Source: Gammaproteobacteria bacterium (GTDB lineage: Bacteria > Pseudomonadota > Gammaproteobacteria > Steroidobacterales > GCA-2729495). Taken from it: 64,000 bases of DNA. The position numbers were made by a program, and so were the translations under genes. How positions within the stretch are numbered: position 1 is the stretch's first letter; the number at the start of each line of letters is the position of its first letter. The DNA is taken from the NCBI GenBank assembly GCA_029245525.1, contig JAQWPD010000061.1, positions 1 to 64,000 of the forward strand, written 5' to 3'. Shown here in pieces: positions 1 through 9,270 of this stretch. Under the pieces are notes generated by a model. The model did not search any database. It was not told the DNA's origin and saw nothing but the letters and a program-made list of their open reading frames with translations.

Positions 1-288
1 GCGTATGAGAGCCTAAGTCAGATTCTTTATGCGGACTTTGCCGAGCTTCGCGAAGCGCGTGAAACAACCGATACCGATATTGCTGTTTGGTTAAGTGGTG
101 TGACTGATGAGCAGTTGCAAGCTGGCTTTCACGATCGCCTGACATTTCCTCTGTGGTTTGCGCTGACGCACTTTTTTAATCATCAGACCCATCATCGCGG
201 ACAGGTGTCTGCATTATTGAATCAGGCGGGCATTGACTACGGCACTACCGACTTGCCGTGGGTGCCGGAAGCAACCGCCGTGCTCTAG
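1..288 (+). CDS. DinB-family protein, 3' end only
   Basis: The reading frame is open from the first base and stops at 286-288, so the 5' part lies outside the window. The visible 95 residues end in a helix with the pattern HFFNHQTHHRGQ, which matches the last helix of DinB/YfiT-type four-helix bundle proteins, where histidines bind a divalent metal. Members are metal-dependent enzymes, often thiol S-transferases, with many of unknown substrate. The specific function cannot be assigned from this fragment. The last four bases overlap, in convergent orientation, the 3' end of the small gene downstream of feoB. Confidence 0.75.
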   Translation, partial: AYESLSQILYADFAELREARETTDTDIAVWLSGVTDEQLQAGFHDRLTFPLWFALTHFFNHQTHHRGQVSALLNQAGIDYGTTDLPWVPEATAVL

Positions 289-482
289 TCGCGGCTGCGG
301 GGTTTCGGCATGAAGCGCAGAGGGGATTCGTTGGCTGGGATATGCTGACCCCTATTGCTTGGGTTGCTCTTGCAGCTATTGCAGCCGCTGTTTTTGGGTT
401 TGTTCAGACGCCGCCAAACAGCTAAGCCAATGACCGCAGCCACCAATGCCAGCGCTATAATCTCTTGAATGGCGGCGTCCAT
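285..482 (-). CDS. FeoB-associated Cys-rich membrane protein
   Basis: A 65-residue protein whose start is placed at the ATG at 482-480, which shares one base with the feoB stop (TAATG). A longer open frame continues upstream but only inside feoB. The protein begins MDAAIQEIIALALVAAVIGLAVWRR as one membrane helix with a basic cytoplasmic edge, followed by a short tail with CNSCK. This matches the small FeoB-associated Cys-rich proteins found after feoB in many bacteria; their role is unproven but may be to assist or cover the iron transporter. The overlap suggests translation coupled to feoB. The stop overlaps the end of the convergent DinB-family gene. Confidence 0.7.
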   Translation of the reverse strand: MDAAIQEIIALALVAAVIGLAVWRRLNKPKNSGCNSCKSNPSNRGQHIPANESPLRFMPKPRSRD

Positions 483-2662
483 TAGCTGAAGCCTTGGAAA
501 ATAAGCAGTGCGCAAACATAACCGAGGCCCGTCATGTAGGTCCAGGCGAACAACGGCCAGCCCCAGCCGCCGGTTTCTCGGCGCATGACAGCAACGGTGG
601 CAGCGCACTGCAGGCAGAAGGCATAGAAAACCATCAGTCCGACAGTCATCGGCAGGGTAAAGACTTTTTTGCCATCAGCATGCTTGGCTGATCGTAAGCG
701 TCCGATGAGACTTTCATCGGTTTCATTAACATCGGCGCCTACCGCATAAATTGTGCCAAGTACTGCAACCACAACTTCGCGTGCCGGAAAACTTGCGACG
801 ACACCTGCCGATACTTTCCAATCCCAACCGAGTGGACGAAACACCGGCTCAATAGTTTTGCCGATACGCCCGAGCAAACTTTGCTCAATTAAGTTAGCAG
901 ATTCAAGGTTATCGATCTGTGCGAGACGGGTATCCAGCTCTTCGCCACTCAGCTCAATTTCTGCTACCACCCGCTCTGCGTCGTAAGCTTCAAATATTTC
1001 GGCGGGACGGGGGAAATACACCAGTGCCCACACCACAATTGCCACGGTAAAAATGATGGTACCAGCACGACGTAAAAAAATTTTTCCGCGATCGAGCAAA
1101 CGAATGAGAACCGATTTTAAGTCAGGGAAACGGTAGGGGGGCAGCTCAATCATAAAGCCCGGGGTGGGGCCTTTGAGGCCAGTGCGTTTGAGCAGCAGCG
1201 CCGTAAGTACACCACCGACAACCCCAAGCAGGTAAAGGCCGAGAAGAACCAGTCCATGCAGATTGATGAGCCCCCCTAAGAACTGTTGGTTTGGTAGAAA
1301 CGCAGCAATCAATAATGCGTACACCGGCAGCCGAGCAGAGCAGGTCATGAACGGCGCAGCAATAATGGTGGCAATGCGATCGCGCTTATTTGGGATAACG
1401 CGGGTGGCCATAATGCCGGGAACCGCGCAGGCAAAGCTCGATAACATTGGAATAAATGATTGCCCCGACAAGCCAACATAACGCATTAGCCGATCCATCA
1501 TAAATGCGGCACGAGCCATGTAACCGCTGTCTTCAAGAATAATAATGAAGGCGAAGAGAATCATAATTTGCGGCAAGAAAATAATGACACTGCCGACACC
1601 GGCGACGACACCATCAACCAACAGACTGTTAAGCGCACCAGGCGGCACTATTTGGCTAATCGTTGAGGCCATCCAGCCGGCCCCAGAATCAATGAGATTC
1701 ATGAGCGGCCCTGCCCATGAGAACACCGCTTGAAATACGGTAGCCATAATCGTGATAAAAAGCACCATGCCCCAAACCGGGTGATTGGTAATGCGGTCAA
1801 CCTTGTCGGTTAATGAGAGCGGTTCGCCGGTGCGGGTTTCAACTTTGGCTACCATGGCATCGATAAGTTTGTAACGTCGGGTCGCTTCGGTTTTAGCCAG
1901 TGACGAGCCATCGCCTTGTTGCACCAGTTGTTGCCGCAGCACAAAGAGTTTGTCGGCCGTGCCCGTTGGCGCGTTGCTAATAAGCCGTTGTTCGGCATAA
2001 CCCCTGGCATCAATTAACGCGCGCTCAACCTCGTAATCATTGATCTGCATGCCTTCTGAGCGCAGTTCATCTGCGTATAGATGAGCTGCCTCTACCACCT
2101 CGGGCTGCACAGCTGCTGATGCAACAGCGTTAGTGTTAATGGCAACATCCATAGTTGCTTTGAGTGCTTGTGTTTGTGAGCGGTCGGTTGCCACAAACGG
2201 AATAACGGCAGCGCCGAGTTCTTTTGACAATTGATCGGGATCAATGTGTATGCCGCGACGCTTGGCAATATCAGACATGTTCAGCGCAACGACCACCGAC
2301 TTGCCGAGTTCCATAACCTGATGGACAAGAAATAAGTTGCGGCGTAGATTTGCGGAATCAACAACCACGAGCACAGCATCGGGTTGGTGCAGATTGTCGA
2401 TGAGCCCGAGCAATACATCGCAGGCCACCATTTCATCGGGCGACTCAGCGGCCAGGGAGTAGGATCCAGGAAGATCGACCAAGTTCACTTTGCCCGATGG
2501 CAAATCAATGAGACCCGTGTGGTGTTCAACGGTCACCCCCGGGAAGTTTGCGGTTTTTTGACGCATGCCGGTGAGGGCATTAAACAATGTGCTCTTGCCA
2601 GTGTTCGGATTGCCGACAACGGCAATAACGGGAATTTTGTTGGCTGCGGTTGTGGTGTTCAT
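482..2662 (-). CDS. feoB: Ferrous iron transporter FeoB
   Basis: Inner-membrane Fe(II) importer of 726 residues, close to the usual family length. The N-terminal G-protein domain shows G1 GNPNTGKST at about 17-25, G3 DLPG at 63-66 and G4 NMSD near 128. A helical GDI-like spacer follows, then a polytopic membrane part with two gate-type halves, including CSARLPVYALLIAAF in the first core and SFPAREVVVAVLGT in the second, and a C-terminal FCLQCAATVA segment with conserved cysteines. The start ATG at 2662-2660 overlaps the feoA stop (TAATG), so FeoA and FeoB are probably translated in a coupled way. Expression should be iron-repressed through the Fur box upstream of feoA. Confidence 0.97.
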   Translation of the reverse strand: MNTTTAANKIPVIAVVGNPNTGKSTLFNALTGMRQKTANFPGVTVEHHTGLIDLPSGKVNLVDLPGSYSLAAESPDEMVACDVLLGLIDNLHQPDAVLVVVDSANLRRNLFLVHQVMELGKSVVVALNMSDIAKRRGIHIDPDQLSKELGAAVIPFVATDRSQTQALKATMDVAINTNAVASAAVQPEVVEAAHLYADELRSEGMQINDYEVERALIDARGYAEQRLISNAPTGTADKLFVLRQQLVQQGDGSSLAKTEATRRYKLIDAMVAKVETRTGEPLSLTDKVDRITNHPVWGMVLFITIMATVFQAVFSWAGPLMNLIDSGAGWMASTISQIVPPGALNSLLVDGVVAGVGSVIIFLPQIMILFAFIIILEDSGYMARAAFMMDRLMRYVGLSGQSFIPMLSSFACAVPGIMATRVIPNKRDRIATIIAAPFMTCSARLPVYALLIAAFLPNQQFLGGLINLHGLVLLGLYLLGVVGGVLTALLLKRTGLKGPTPGFMIELPPYRFPDLKSVLIRLLDRGKIFLRRAGTIIFTVAIVVWALVYFPRPAEIFEAYDAERVVAEIELSGEELDTRLAQIDNLESANLIEQSLLGRIGKTIEPVFRPLGWDWKVSAGVVASFPAREVVVAVLGTIYAVGADVNETDESLIGRLRSAKHADGKKVFTLPMTVGLMVFYAFCLQCAATVAVMRRETGGWGWPLFAWTYMTGLGYVCALLIFQGFS

Positions 2663-2889
2663 TAGGTGCTGATTTCGATGCTAATGCGGCGTGCTTCATC
2701 TTTGCGCAATGACAGGGCGTAGCCCATCACTTCAACTTCCACAGGATCACCACCCAGTGCTTTTCGGGTCATACTAACCTTCGTTCCCTCGAGCAAGCCC
2801 ATTGCCATGAGGCGCTGGGCTACAGGGCCGTCTTCATCAATATCGATGATGGTGGCTTTTTGGCCGGGCTTTAGCTGATCGAGTTTCAT
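2662..2889 (-). CDS. feoA: FeoA, SH3-like partner of FeoB
   Basis: A 75-residue cytoplasmic protein with the FeoA fold. The pattern begins LDQLKPGQKATI and contains RLMAMGLLEGTKV and LRKDEARRISIE, typical of these small SH3-like beta barrels that bind and modulate FeoB during ferrous iron uptake. It is the first gene of the feo operon on the minus strand. A purine-rich AAGGAG lies about 14 bases before the ATG, a slightly long spacing. The stop overlaps the feoB start by one base. Confidence 0.95.
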   Translation of the reverse strand: MKLDQLKPGQKATIIDIDEDGPVAQRLMAMGLLEGTKVSMTRKALGGDPVEVEVMGYALSLRKDEARRISIEIST

Positions 2890-2946
2890 GGGTGTGTCGC
2901 AGGCTCCTTGCCATCCGCACCATGCGTCTGGTCTGGGCCTATATTA

Positions 2947-2966
2947 AATGAGAATGATTTTCATTA
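2947..2966 (-). promoter_or_regulatory. Fur box upstream of feoA
   Basis: The sequence aatgagaatgattttcatta matches the classical Fur operator pattern (inverted GATAAT-type hexamers) well, with TGAGAATgATTtTCA at its core. It lies 58-77 bases upstream of feoA. An AT-rich TAATAT on the minus strand (2946-2941) directly abuts it and could be the -10 element, so Fur binding would block RNA polymerase. Iron repression of the feo operon is inferred from the site and from known Fur control of feo genes. Confidence 0.85.
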
Positions 2967-3040
2967 ACAGCCTGAAAGGGGGCGTTTTTTTTATTATATT
3001 GAGTAGACCGCCGTGTAATGGGCTAAAAATCAGTGGGGAA

Positions 3041-3058
3041 ACCGCATTTTAATGCGGT
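3041..3058. repeat. Perfect 8-bp inverted repeat in the feoA-FHA gap
   Basis: ACCGCATT-TT-AATGCGGT is a perfect inverted repeat with a two-base centre in the 208-base gap between the FHA gene end and feoA. The centre is too tight for a good RNA hairpin and no T-run follows on the minus strand, so it is either a weak terminator for the FHA gene or a protein-binding palindrome. Nothing else is visible in this gap apart from the Fur box and an AT-rich stretch at 2984-2998. Confidence 0.4.
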
Positions 3059-3097
3059 CAGGTGGGGTGTTTCCAGCTTCAAGGCATGGCCTTGCAA

Positions 3098-3622
3098 CTA
3101 ACGCGGACGATTCTGCCTATGGGTATTGTTGGCTGAGCCGCGGTTATCAGCGCTTTTGGCAACATCGATAACATCGTCCAAGGTGGGTTCGCTCACGCCG
3201 TCTTCGGCAAGCATCGGTATTTCCTTCGATGTATCTTCTTCAACCAGCTGCGCCCGCACAACGGAGTCTCGCATGCCCTCACTGAGGGTAAGCCGCTTAT
3301 CAATAGTAATGCGAACCAGAAACTCGTAATCAGCCATACGGATCAGATCACCATCTTTGAGCTTTTTTGAGCTGCCTTTACCAATGGGGAGGGCAGAGCC
3401 GTTGAGAAAAACACCATTGCGACTGGTGTCAAACAGATAGAATATCGTTCCCTTGCAATCAATCATGGCGTGACGGGCAGAGAGGTAGCGCCGGGCGTCA
3501 GGCAACGCCCAGTCGTTTGCAAGGCTGCGACCAATGGTGCCGCCACAGCCGATAAATTCCCGGGTGTGGTTTTCACCAACCGAGTTTTTATGGTGGCTGA
3601 CGATTTTTAATCGCAGTGGCAT
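3098..3622 (-). CDS. Stand-alone FHA-domain protein
   Basis: A 174-residue cytoplasmic protein with one N-terminal forkhead-associated domain and a polar tail of low complexity. The phosphothreonine-binding signature is intact: GR at 31-32, S48-A-R-H51 and SRNG at 67-70, then NGS at 74-76. The stretch GGTIGRSLANDWALPD resembles the FHA domain of type VI secretion protein TagH, but the C-terminal domain of TagH is absent and no secretion genes are nearby. It probably reads threonine phosphorylation in a signalling complex; the partner is unknown. The kinase at 19757-21037 is the only Ser/Thr kinase in the window and a possible partner, but this is inference. Confidence 0.85.
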   Translation of the reverse strand: MPLRLKIVSHHKNSVGENHTREFIGCGGTIGRSLANDWALPDARRYLSARHAMIDCKGTIFYLFDTSRNGVFLNGSALPIGKGSSKKLKDGDLIRMADYEFLVRITIDKRLTLSEGMRDSVVRAQLVEEDTSKEIPMLAEDGVSEPTLDDVIDVAKSADNRGSANNTHRQNRPR

Positions 3623-3794
3623 ATGGCATCCTGACGGCTATTTGCGGGTTTTTTAGGATTAAAGGTGAGGGAATTGCTCATCATGACCTTGAGGCAATTT
3701 TGCGGGAACAACGTTCAAAAAAAGGGGGTCTAGGTCACAGATTGCGGTTCAGGGCCAATCTGTCATCAGCATGCCGCAATACTATTTTAGCGGG

Positions 3795-3813
3795 TATAAT
3801 CACCGTGCGGTGA
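3795..3813 (+). promoter_or_regulatory. Possible promoter and palindrome upstream of the DUF1820 gene
   Basis: The 302-base gap 3623-3924 between the divergent FHA and DUF1820 genes contains a perfect TATAAT at 3795-3800 with no convincing -35 element. It is joined directly to an inverted repeat TCACCG-TG-CGGTGA (3800-3813), which would cover the transcription start. This could be an operator. The rest of the gap shows no gene; short open frames there have no family resemblance. Confidence 0.35.
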
Positions 3814-3924
3814 GCCTGAGCCCAATGGCAGAGCCACTTTGCCGCCTAATTAATATTGGTTATAAGGTTTTCGGGGTTTTGCGTTGCAAAAAGCAAAATC
3901 CGTTAATGGAGCATTTTAAATATC

Positions 3925-4263
3925 ATGTTGGAAGATCAGTTATATCGGATCATTTTTATGAATCAGGGCAAGGTGTATGAGATTTATGCACGCAGCGTTG
4001 GTGAAGGCGCATTGTATGGCTTTATTGATGTGGAAGAGCTGGTCTTCGGCGAGCGCACGTCGGTGGTTGTTGACCCGGCAGAAGAGAAGCTCAAAAATGA
4101 GTTTGAATCGGTAAAGCGCACCTATATTCCAATGCACTCAATTATTCGGATCGATGAAGTCGAGAAGCAGGGTATTGCTAAAATCAGTTCGGCCGATGGC
4201 ACTAACATTACCCCCTTTCCGATGCATCCGTTCGGTTCAGAGAAGGGTGAGCCGAGTAAATGA
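3925..4263 (+). CDS. DUF1820 family protein
   Basis: A 112-residue protein recognised as DUF1820 by its highly conserved features: an N-terminal YRIIFMNQGKVYEIYAR, then LYGFIDVEELVFGE, VVDPAEEKLKNEFE and a TYIPMHSIIRIDEVEKQG segment. The family is restricted to proteobacteria, soluble, and of unknown function. The start is supported by GGAG 13 bases upstream, a rather long spacing. A 47-base gap separates it from purL on the same strand, so the two may be cotranscribed. I can offer no mechanism. Confidence 0.9.
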   Translation: MLEDQLYRIIFMNQGKVYEIYARSVGEGALYGFIDVEELVFGERTSVVVDPAEEKLKNEFESVKRTYIPMHSIIRIDEVEKQGIAKISSADGTNITPFPMHPFGSEKGEPSK

Positions 4264-4310
4264 TCCAGTCTCCATTTCATCACCACATGAATTCAGCGAA
4301 GAACTAAATC

Positions 4311-7300
4311 ATGCCCGTTCTGCAACTTCAGGGGCCTCCGGCTCTGTCGTCATTCCGCCAAGAAAAATTAGTTGCCCAGCTGCGTGAGATCGTTCCCGAG
4401 ATCAGTGAGGTTAGTGCCCGGTTTACTCATTTTGCAGAGCTCTCCAAAGAACTCGCAGCCGATGAGTTGGACGTATTGGCTGCGCTGCTGAGCTACGGGC
4501 CGCAAATGCCCGACGTGGCTGAAGGTGGTTTTCGTATTACTGTGTTGCCGCGAGTCGGCACGATTTCTCCGTGGTCGAGCTAGGCCACTGAGATCGCTCA
4601 GATCTGCGGTTTGAGTTCGTTGTTACGCGTTGAACGTGGCGTTGAGTATTGCATCGCGTTGCCATCAGCTTTGCGTGATGGCAACGTTGCGGCTATTTCC
4701 GCCGTGCTGCATGATCGGATGACCGATGCGGTGTTTGTCGGTGATGTTGACATAGAGGGTTTGTTCCTTCATCGCGAGCCGACAGTACTTGCCCGTATTC
4801 CATTGCAGAATGAAGGGCGTGAGGCATTGGTTGCCGCAAATATTAAGCTCGGTTTAGCGTTGTCAGAAGATGAAATTGATTATTTGCTTGAGCGTTATAA
4901 TGAAACGGAGCGCGACCCAACTGACGCCGAATTAATGATGTTTGCTCAGGCAAACTCTGAACATTGCCGACATAAAATATTCAATGCCGATTGGGTGGTC
5001 GACGGTGAGGAGCAGCGGAATACGTTGTTTGGCATGATTCGTTCTACGTATGCGGCGCATCCTGACGGGGTGTTGTCAGCGTATTCCGATAATGCCGCTG
5101 TTATAGAAGGGGGGCGCGGTGGTCGGCTGGTGGCTGCCGGGCGTGATCGCCTTTACCGTTATTATCAGGAAGACATTCATCTGGTGATAAAAGTTGAGAC
5201 CCATAACCACCCAACTGCAATATCGCCTTTTCCTGGTGCCGCAACCGGCTCAGGGGGCGAGATTCGTGATGAAGGTGCTACCGGTCGTGGGGCCACGCCG
5301 AAGGCAGGACTTACCGGGTTCTCGGTATCGCATCTGCGGATTCCTGATCATGAGCAACCGTGGGAGCGAAGTATTGGTCATCCCAGCCGTCTTGCTACTG
5401 CGCATGAGATTATGTTGTCGGGCCCTATTGGCGGCGCGGCATTCAATAATGAGTTTGGTCGCCCGAATATTCTGGGCTACTTCCGCACCTTTGAGCAGCC
5501 TGAGAGCGATACCCTGGCTGCCGGGTATCACAAACCGATTATGATTGCGGGTGGTGTGGGCAATATCCGCACTCAGGATGCGATCAAGCCGGAGGTGCCG
5601 GTCGGTGCAAAATTGGTCGTGCTTGGTGGTCCTGCAATGCTGATTGGTTTGGGCGGCAGTGCTGCCTCATCGATGGGCAGCGGGGCATCAAGTGAAGACC
5701 TTGACTATGCCTCCGTGCAACGCGGTAATCCAGAAATGGAGCGACGCGCGCAGCAGGTTATCGATGCCTGTTGGGCGCGGCAGTTGGCCGGCGAAGAAAA
5801 CCCTATTGTTATTGTTCACGACGTTGGTGCGGGTGGTTTGTCCAACGCAGTGCCTGAAGTGGTCGATCACAGTGCCCGCGGCGCAGTCATTAATTTGCGC
5901 GACATTCAGACGGCCGAAGCAGGCATGTCGCCGCTGGAGGTATGGTGTAACGAAGCGCAGGAGCGTTATGTATTGGCGGTGTTGCCGGAGCATATCGAGT
6001 TTTTGGAGGAGGTCTGTCGTCGTGAGCGTTGTCCGTATGCGGTTATTGGCGAAATTGATGGTGGATCACAGTTAAAAGTCTACGACGAGATCAACGACAA
6101 TCATCCGGTAAATATGCCGATGGATACCTTGCTCGGAAAACCGCCGAAAACGACGATGACGGTGACTCGCAGCACACGCAAGATTCCTGAGCTTGATTTA
6201 TGCGGTATCGATTTGGCGGAAGCCTGTCGCCGTGTCCTGCGGTGCCCAACTGTTGCTGACAAATCATTTCTAATACACATTGGTGATCGTACGGTTGGCG
6301 GTTTGGTGTCACGAGACCAGTTGGTGGGTCCGTGGCAGATACCGGTGAGCGATGTGGCAGTAACCGCCCGTAGTTTTGACTCAGATGCTGGTGAGGCAAT
6401 GTCGATGGGCGAGCGTTCGCCGGTTGCGCTGCTAAACCCTGCTGCATCCGGTCGCTTGGCAGTTGGCGAGGCTATTACCAATATTGCCGCGGCTTCAATC
6501 AGTAAAATCACTAACATTCGTTTGTCGGCAAACTGGATGGCGGCTTGTGGGATAGATGCCGAGAATCAGGCTTTGTTCGATACGGTTGCTGCGGTTGCTG
6601 ATGGCTTCTGTCAGACATTGGGTCTCGCTATTCCAGTGGGTAAAGACTCATTGTCGATGCGCACCAGTTGGGATGAAGAGGGCGAGCAGCGCACAGTTTA
6701 TTCGCCTTTGTCATTGATCATTACAGCCTTTGCGCCGGCCGAAGACATTCGTCGCACACTGACCCCACAGCTAAAAAGCGCGCATTGCGATGATTCGGTG
6801 AAATCCCGCAGTTCGGTGTATTTGATTGATCTTGGGGTGGGTAGAAACCGGCTAGGCGGCTCAGTGTTGTCGCAGGTTTTTAATGTTTCTGGCGGCGCAC
6901 CTGCAGATGTGGAAGACCCGCAACTGCTGCGTCGTTACTTTGAGTGCATACAGGTATTAAACCGAGACGGTTTGGTGCAGGCATATCACGATCGTTCCGA
7001 TGGTGGGATGTTCGCTGCTTTATGTGAGATGGCTTTTGCCGGCAGAGCGGGGCTTGATATTGAATTCTCTGAGCAGGATATGCAGACAATCTTTGCGCTA
7101 CTGTTTAATGAAGAGTTAGGCGGTTTGGTGCAGATTGCAGATTCTGAGGCTATGGCGGCGCTGGAGGTTATCGAGCGCTTTGGTCTGGCCAAGTGTTTGC
7201 GCAGGGTCGCTTACGTGACTAATGATGATCAGATTCGTATCAGCGGCAATGAGAACCTTATTTTTTCCGAGCGTCGCACCGAGCTGCATCGTATCTGGTC

Positions 7301-8231
7301 TGAAACCAGCTATCTGATGCAGGCCGAACGAGATAACCCGGAGACTGCCAAGCAAGCCTACGATAGTTTGCTCGACGTGAGTGATCCGGGTTTATGCCCT
7401 AAGGTCAATTTTGACCCATGTGATGATGTCGCCGCACCATTTATTCTCGGTGCCGCTCGTCCACGAGTGGCAATTCTGCGAGAGCAAGGTGTGAACAGTT
7501 TTCAGGAAATGGCCGCTGCATTTGAGCGAGCCGGTTTTCAACCTGTTGATGTGCATATGTCGGAGATGCTGTCGGGCAGCCGCAACCTCGATGACTTCAA
7601 AGGCCTGATTGCCTGTGGCGGGTTCTCTTATGGTGACGTCTTGGGTGCCGGTGGCGGTTGGGCAAAATCGATTTTATTTAACCCTTATGCGCGTGAAACG
7701 TTTGAGGCCTTCTTTAATCGTGACGACAGTTTTACGCTGGGCGTATGCAATGGTTGCCAGATGTTGGCAAACCTTGCGGATATTATTCCTGGTGCTGAGC
7801 ATTGGCCACGTTTTGTTACTAATCTTTCGGAGCAGTTTGAAGCGCGTTTGAGCATGGTTGAGGTGCAGGAAAGTCCGTCTATTTTTCTTGAGGGAATGGC
7901 GGGGAGTCAGTTGATGATTGCGACTTCCCATGGTGAAGGCCGTGCTGAATTTACCACCGAGGACGATCTGACCGCTTTGCAGGGGGGTGGGAAGGTGGCG
8001 ATACGTTACGTTGATAACCGGGGTGCGCAGGCTTCACTGTATCCGGCTAACCCAAACGGCTCCCCCGAAGGTATTGCGGGAATCTGCTCTACCGATGGTC
8101 GCGTTACCGCATTTATGCCGCACCCGGAAAGAGTCTTCCGTACCGTGCAGCATTCTTATCATCCTGAGCATTGGGGTGAGGACGCCCCTTGGTTGCGTAT
8201 GTTCCGCAACGCAAGGGTGTTTGCTGACTAA
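4311..8231 (+). pseudogene. purL: purL, phosphoribosylformylglycinamidine synthase, with an in-frame amber codon
   Basis: The large single-chain FGAM synthetase of purine synthesis makes formylglycinamidine ribotide from FGAR, glutamine and ATP. Codons 1-90 (MPVLQLQGPPALSSF to TISPWSS) match the N-terminal PurS-like domain. A TAG follows at 4581-4583 (codon 91), and the next codons read ATEIAQICG in the same frame and continue to the normal end, giving 1306 codons, the expected length. Family members carry a lysine at this point (SSKATDI), so one base change, AAG to TAG, explains it. The remainder is intact: ATP-binding AIRS-like domains and a C-terminal glutaminase with Cys1146 in GVCNGCQM and the FMPHPER motif. 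The downstream part could only start at TTG 4611 with no ribosome-binding site, and would lack the N-terminal domain. It may be a sequencing error, a true nonsense mutation or read-through. Confidence 0.9.
4581..4583 (+). other. In-frame TAG within purL
   Basis: TAG at codon 91 interrupts an otherwise continuous purL frame. Bases before and after stay in register (AGC TAG GCC ACT GAG), so this is a substitution, not an insertion or deletion. Confidence 0.95.
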
Positions 8232-8273
8232 TGCCGCACGGCGAATCGCAAAATAACACTATGGTGTAGAGAT

Positions 8274-8303
8274 AAAAAAGCCCGGCATTGCCGGGCTTTT
8301 TTA
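8274..8303. terminator. Bidirectional terminator between purL and qmcA
   Basis: A GCCCGGC-ATT-GCCGGGC hairpin (8280-8296) is flanked by six A on the left and six T on the right, so it can terminate purL on the plus strand and qmcA on the minus strand. Confidence 0.9.
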
Positions 8304-8318
8304 TTGCTCAGTAATTTT

Positions 8319-9266
8319 TTAGCTAACAGAGGGTGGGTTGTCATCTTTGCTCTGCTTGAGGATGCTGGTTGCCAATGAAATCATTGATGAAATATCACTC
8401 AGGTTGGCAGGAATGACCAGCGTATTGGCTTGTTTCGCAAGATTGCCGAACTGCGCGACATAATCTTCAGCAATCCGCAATTGCATAGCGGCATTGCCGC
8501 CCGGTTCGTTGACGGCAGTGGCAACCTGGCGCAAGGCCGTTGCCGTTGCTTCAGCAATAGCCTTGATTGCATTGGCCTCACCTTCAGCTTCATTGATCTG
8601 TTGCCGCTGAACCGCTTCAGACGCTTTGATAACCCGCTGTTTCTCACCTTCAGCTTGATTGATTTGCGCATCACGTTCGCCTTCGGAGTTGAGCACTACG
8701 GCGCGTTTTTCACGTTCGGCACGCATTTGTTTTTCCATTGCACTCAGTACGTCAGAGGGGGGATTGATGTTCTTGATTTCATAACGCAGAACCTTTACGC
8801 CCCAAGGGTCTGATGCTTTGTCGAGTTCCGATACTACGTTGCCATTAATAGCACCGCGTTCTTCAAAGGTGCGGTCGAGGTCTATTTTGCCGATTTCGCT
8901 ACGCAGTGTGGTTTGCGCAAGTTGTGAAATGGCAAAATAATAGTCGGTAATACCATAAGAGGCCCGTTCCGGGTCAAGCACTTGCATGTACAGCACACCG
9001 TCAACGCCCACTTGCACATTGTCTTTAGTGATGCAGATTTGCTCATCGATATCGAAAGAGGTTTCTTTCAAGCTGTGCTTGTAGGCAGCACGTTCGATGA
9101 AAGGAATAAGAATATGGAAGCCAGCGCGCAGAGTACGCGAGTATTTGCCCAGGTTTTCCACCACAAAGGCATGTTGTTGGGGCACGATGATTGCGGTTTT
9201 GGCCAGTACAATAACGACCACAACCACAATGGCTAGTGCAACTAAGAAAGCAGTGTTTTCAAGCAT
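8319..9266 (-). CDS. qmcA: SPFH/band-7 membrane protein QmcA-like
   Basis: A 315-residue stomatin/prohibitin-family protein. An N-terminal hydrophobic anchor (residues about 6-28, rich in V, I and A) is followed by the SPFH domain beginning VPQQHAFVVENLGKYSRT, then a coiled-coil region rich in Ala, Glu and Gln (EGERDAQINQAEGEKQRV) and a short polar tail. These proteins form oligomeric membrane scaffolds; E. coli QmcA and its relatives pair with an NfeD protein. Here nfeD is immediately upstream with a four-base gap, forming the usual operon. The precise cellular role is not established. Confidence 0.93.
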   Translation of the reverse strand: MLENTAFLVALAIVVVVVIVLAKTAIIVPQQHAFVVENLGKYSRTLRAGFHILIPFIERAAYKHSLKETSFDIDEQICITKDNVQVGVDGVLYMQVLDPERASYGITDYYFAISQLAQTTLRSEIGKIDLDRTFEERGAINGNVVSELDKASDPWGVKVLRYEIKNINPPSDVLSAMEKQMRAEREKRAVVLNSEGERDAQINQAEGEKQRVIKASEAVQRQQINEAEGEANAIKAIAEATATALRQVATAVNEPGGNAAMQLRIAEDYVAQFGNLAKQANTLVIPANLSDISSMISLATSILKQSKDDNPPSVS

Positions 9267-9270
9267 TTTT

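Noticed and set aside
3098-3622. Assignment of the FHA protein as type VI secretion TagH
   Set aside because: The C-terminal domain is missing and no tss/tag genes lie nearby.
6091-6517. Two overlapping antisense frames within purL (118 and 138 residues)
   Set aside because: Shadows in the opposite strand of purL with no recognisable domain.
4584-8231. Treating the part after the amber as a separate, complete gene starting at TTG 4611
   Set aside because: No ribosome-binding site, and it would lack the N-terminal domain required for FGAM synthetase; it continues the same frame.
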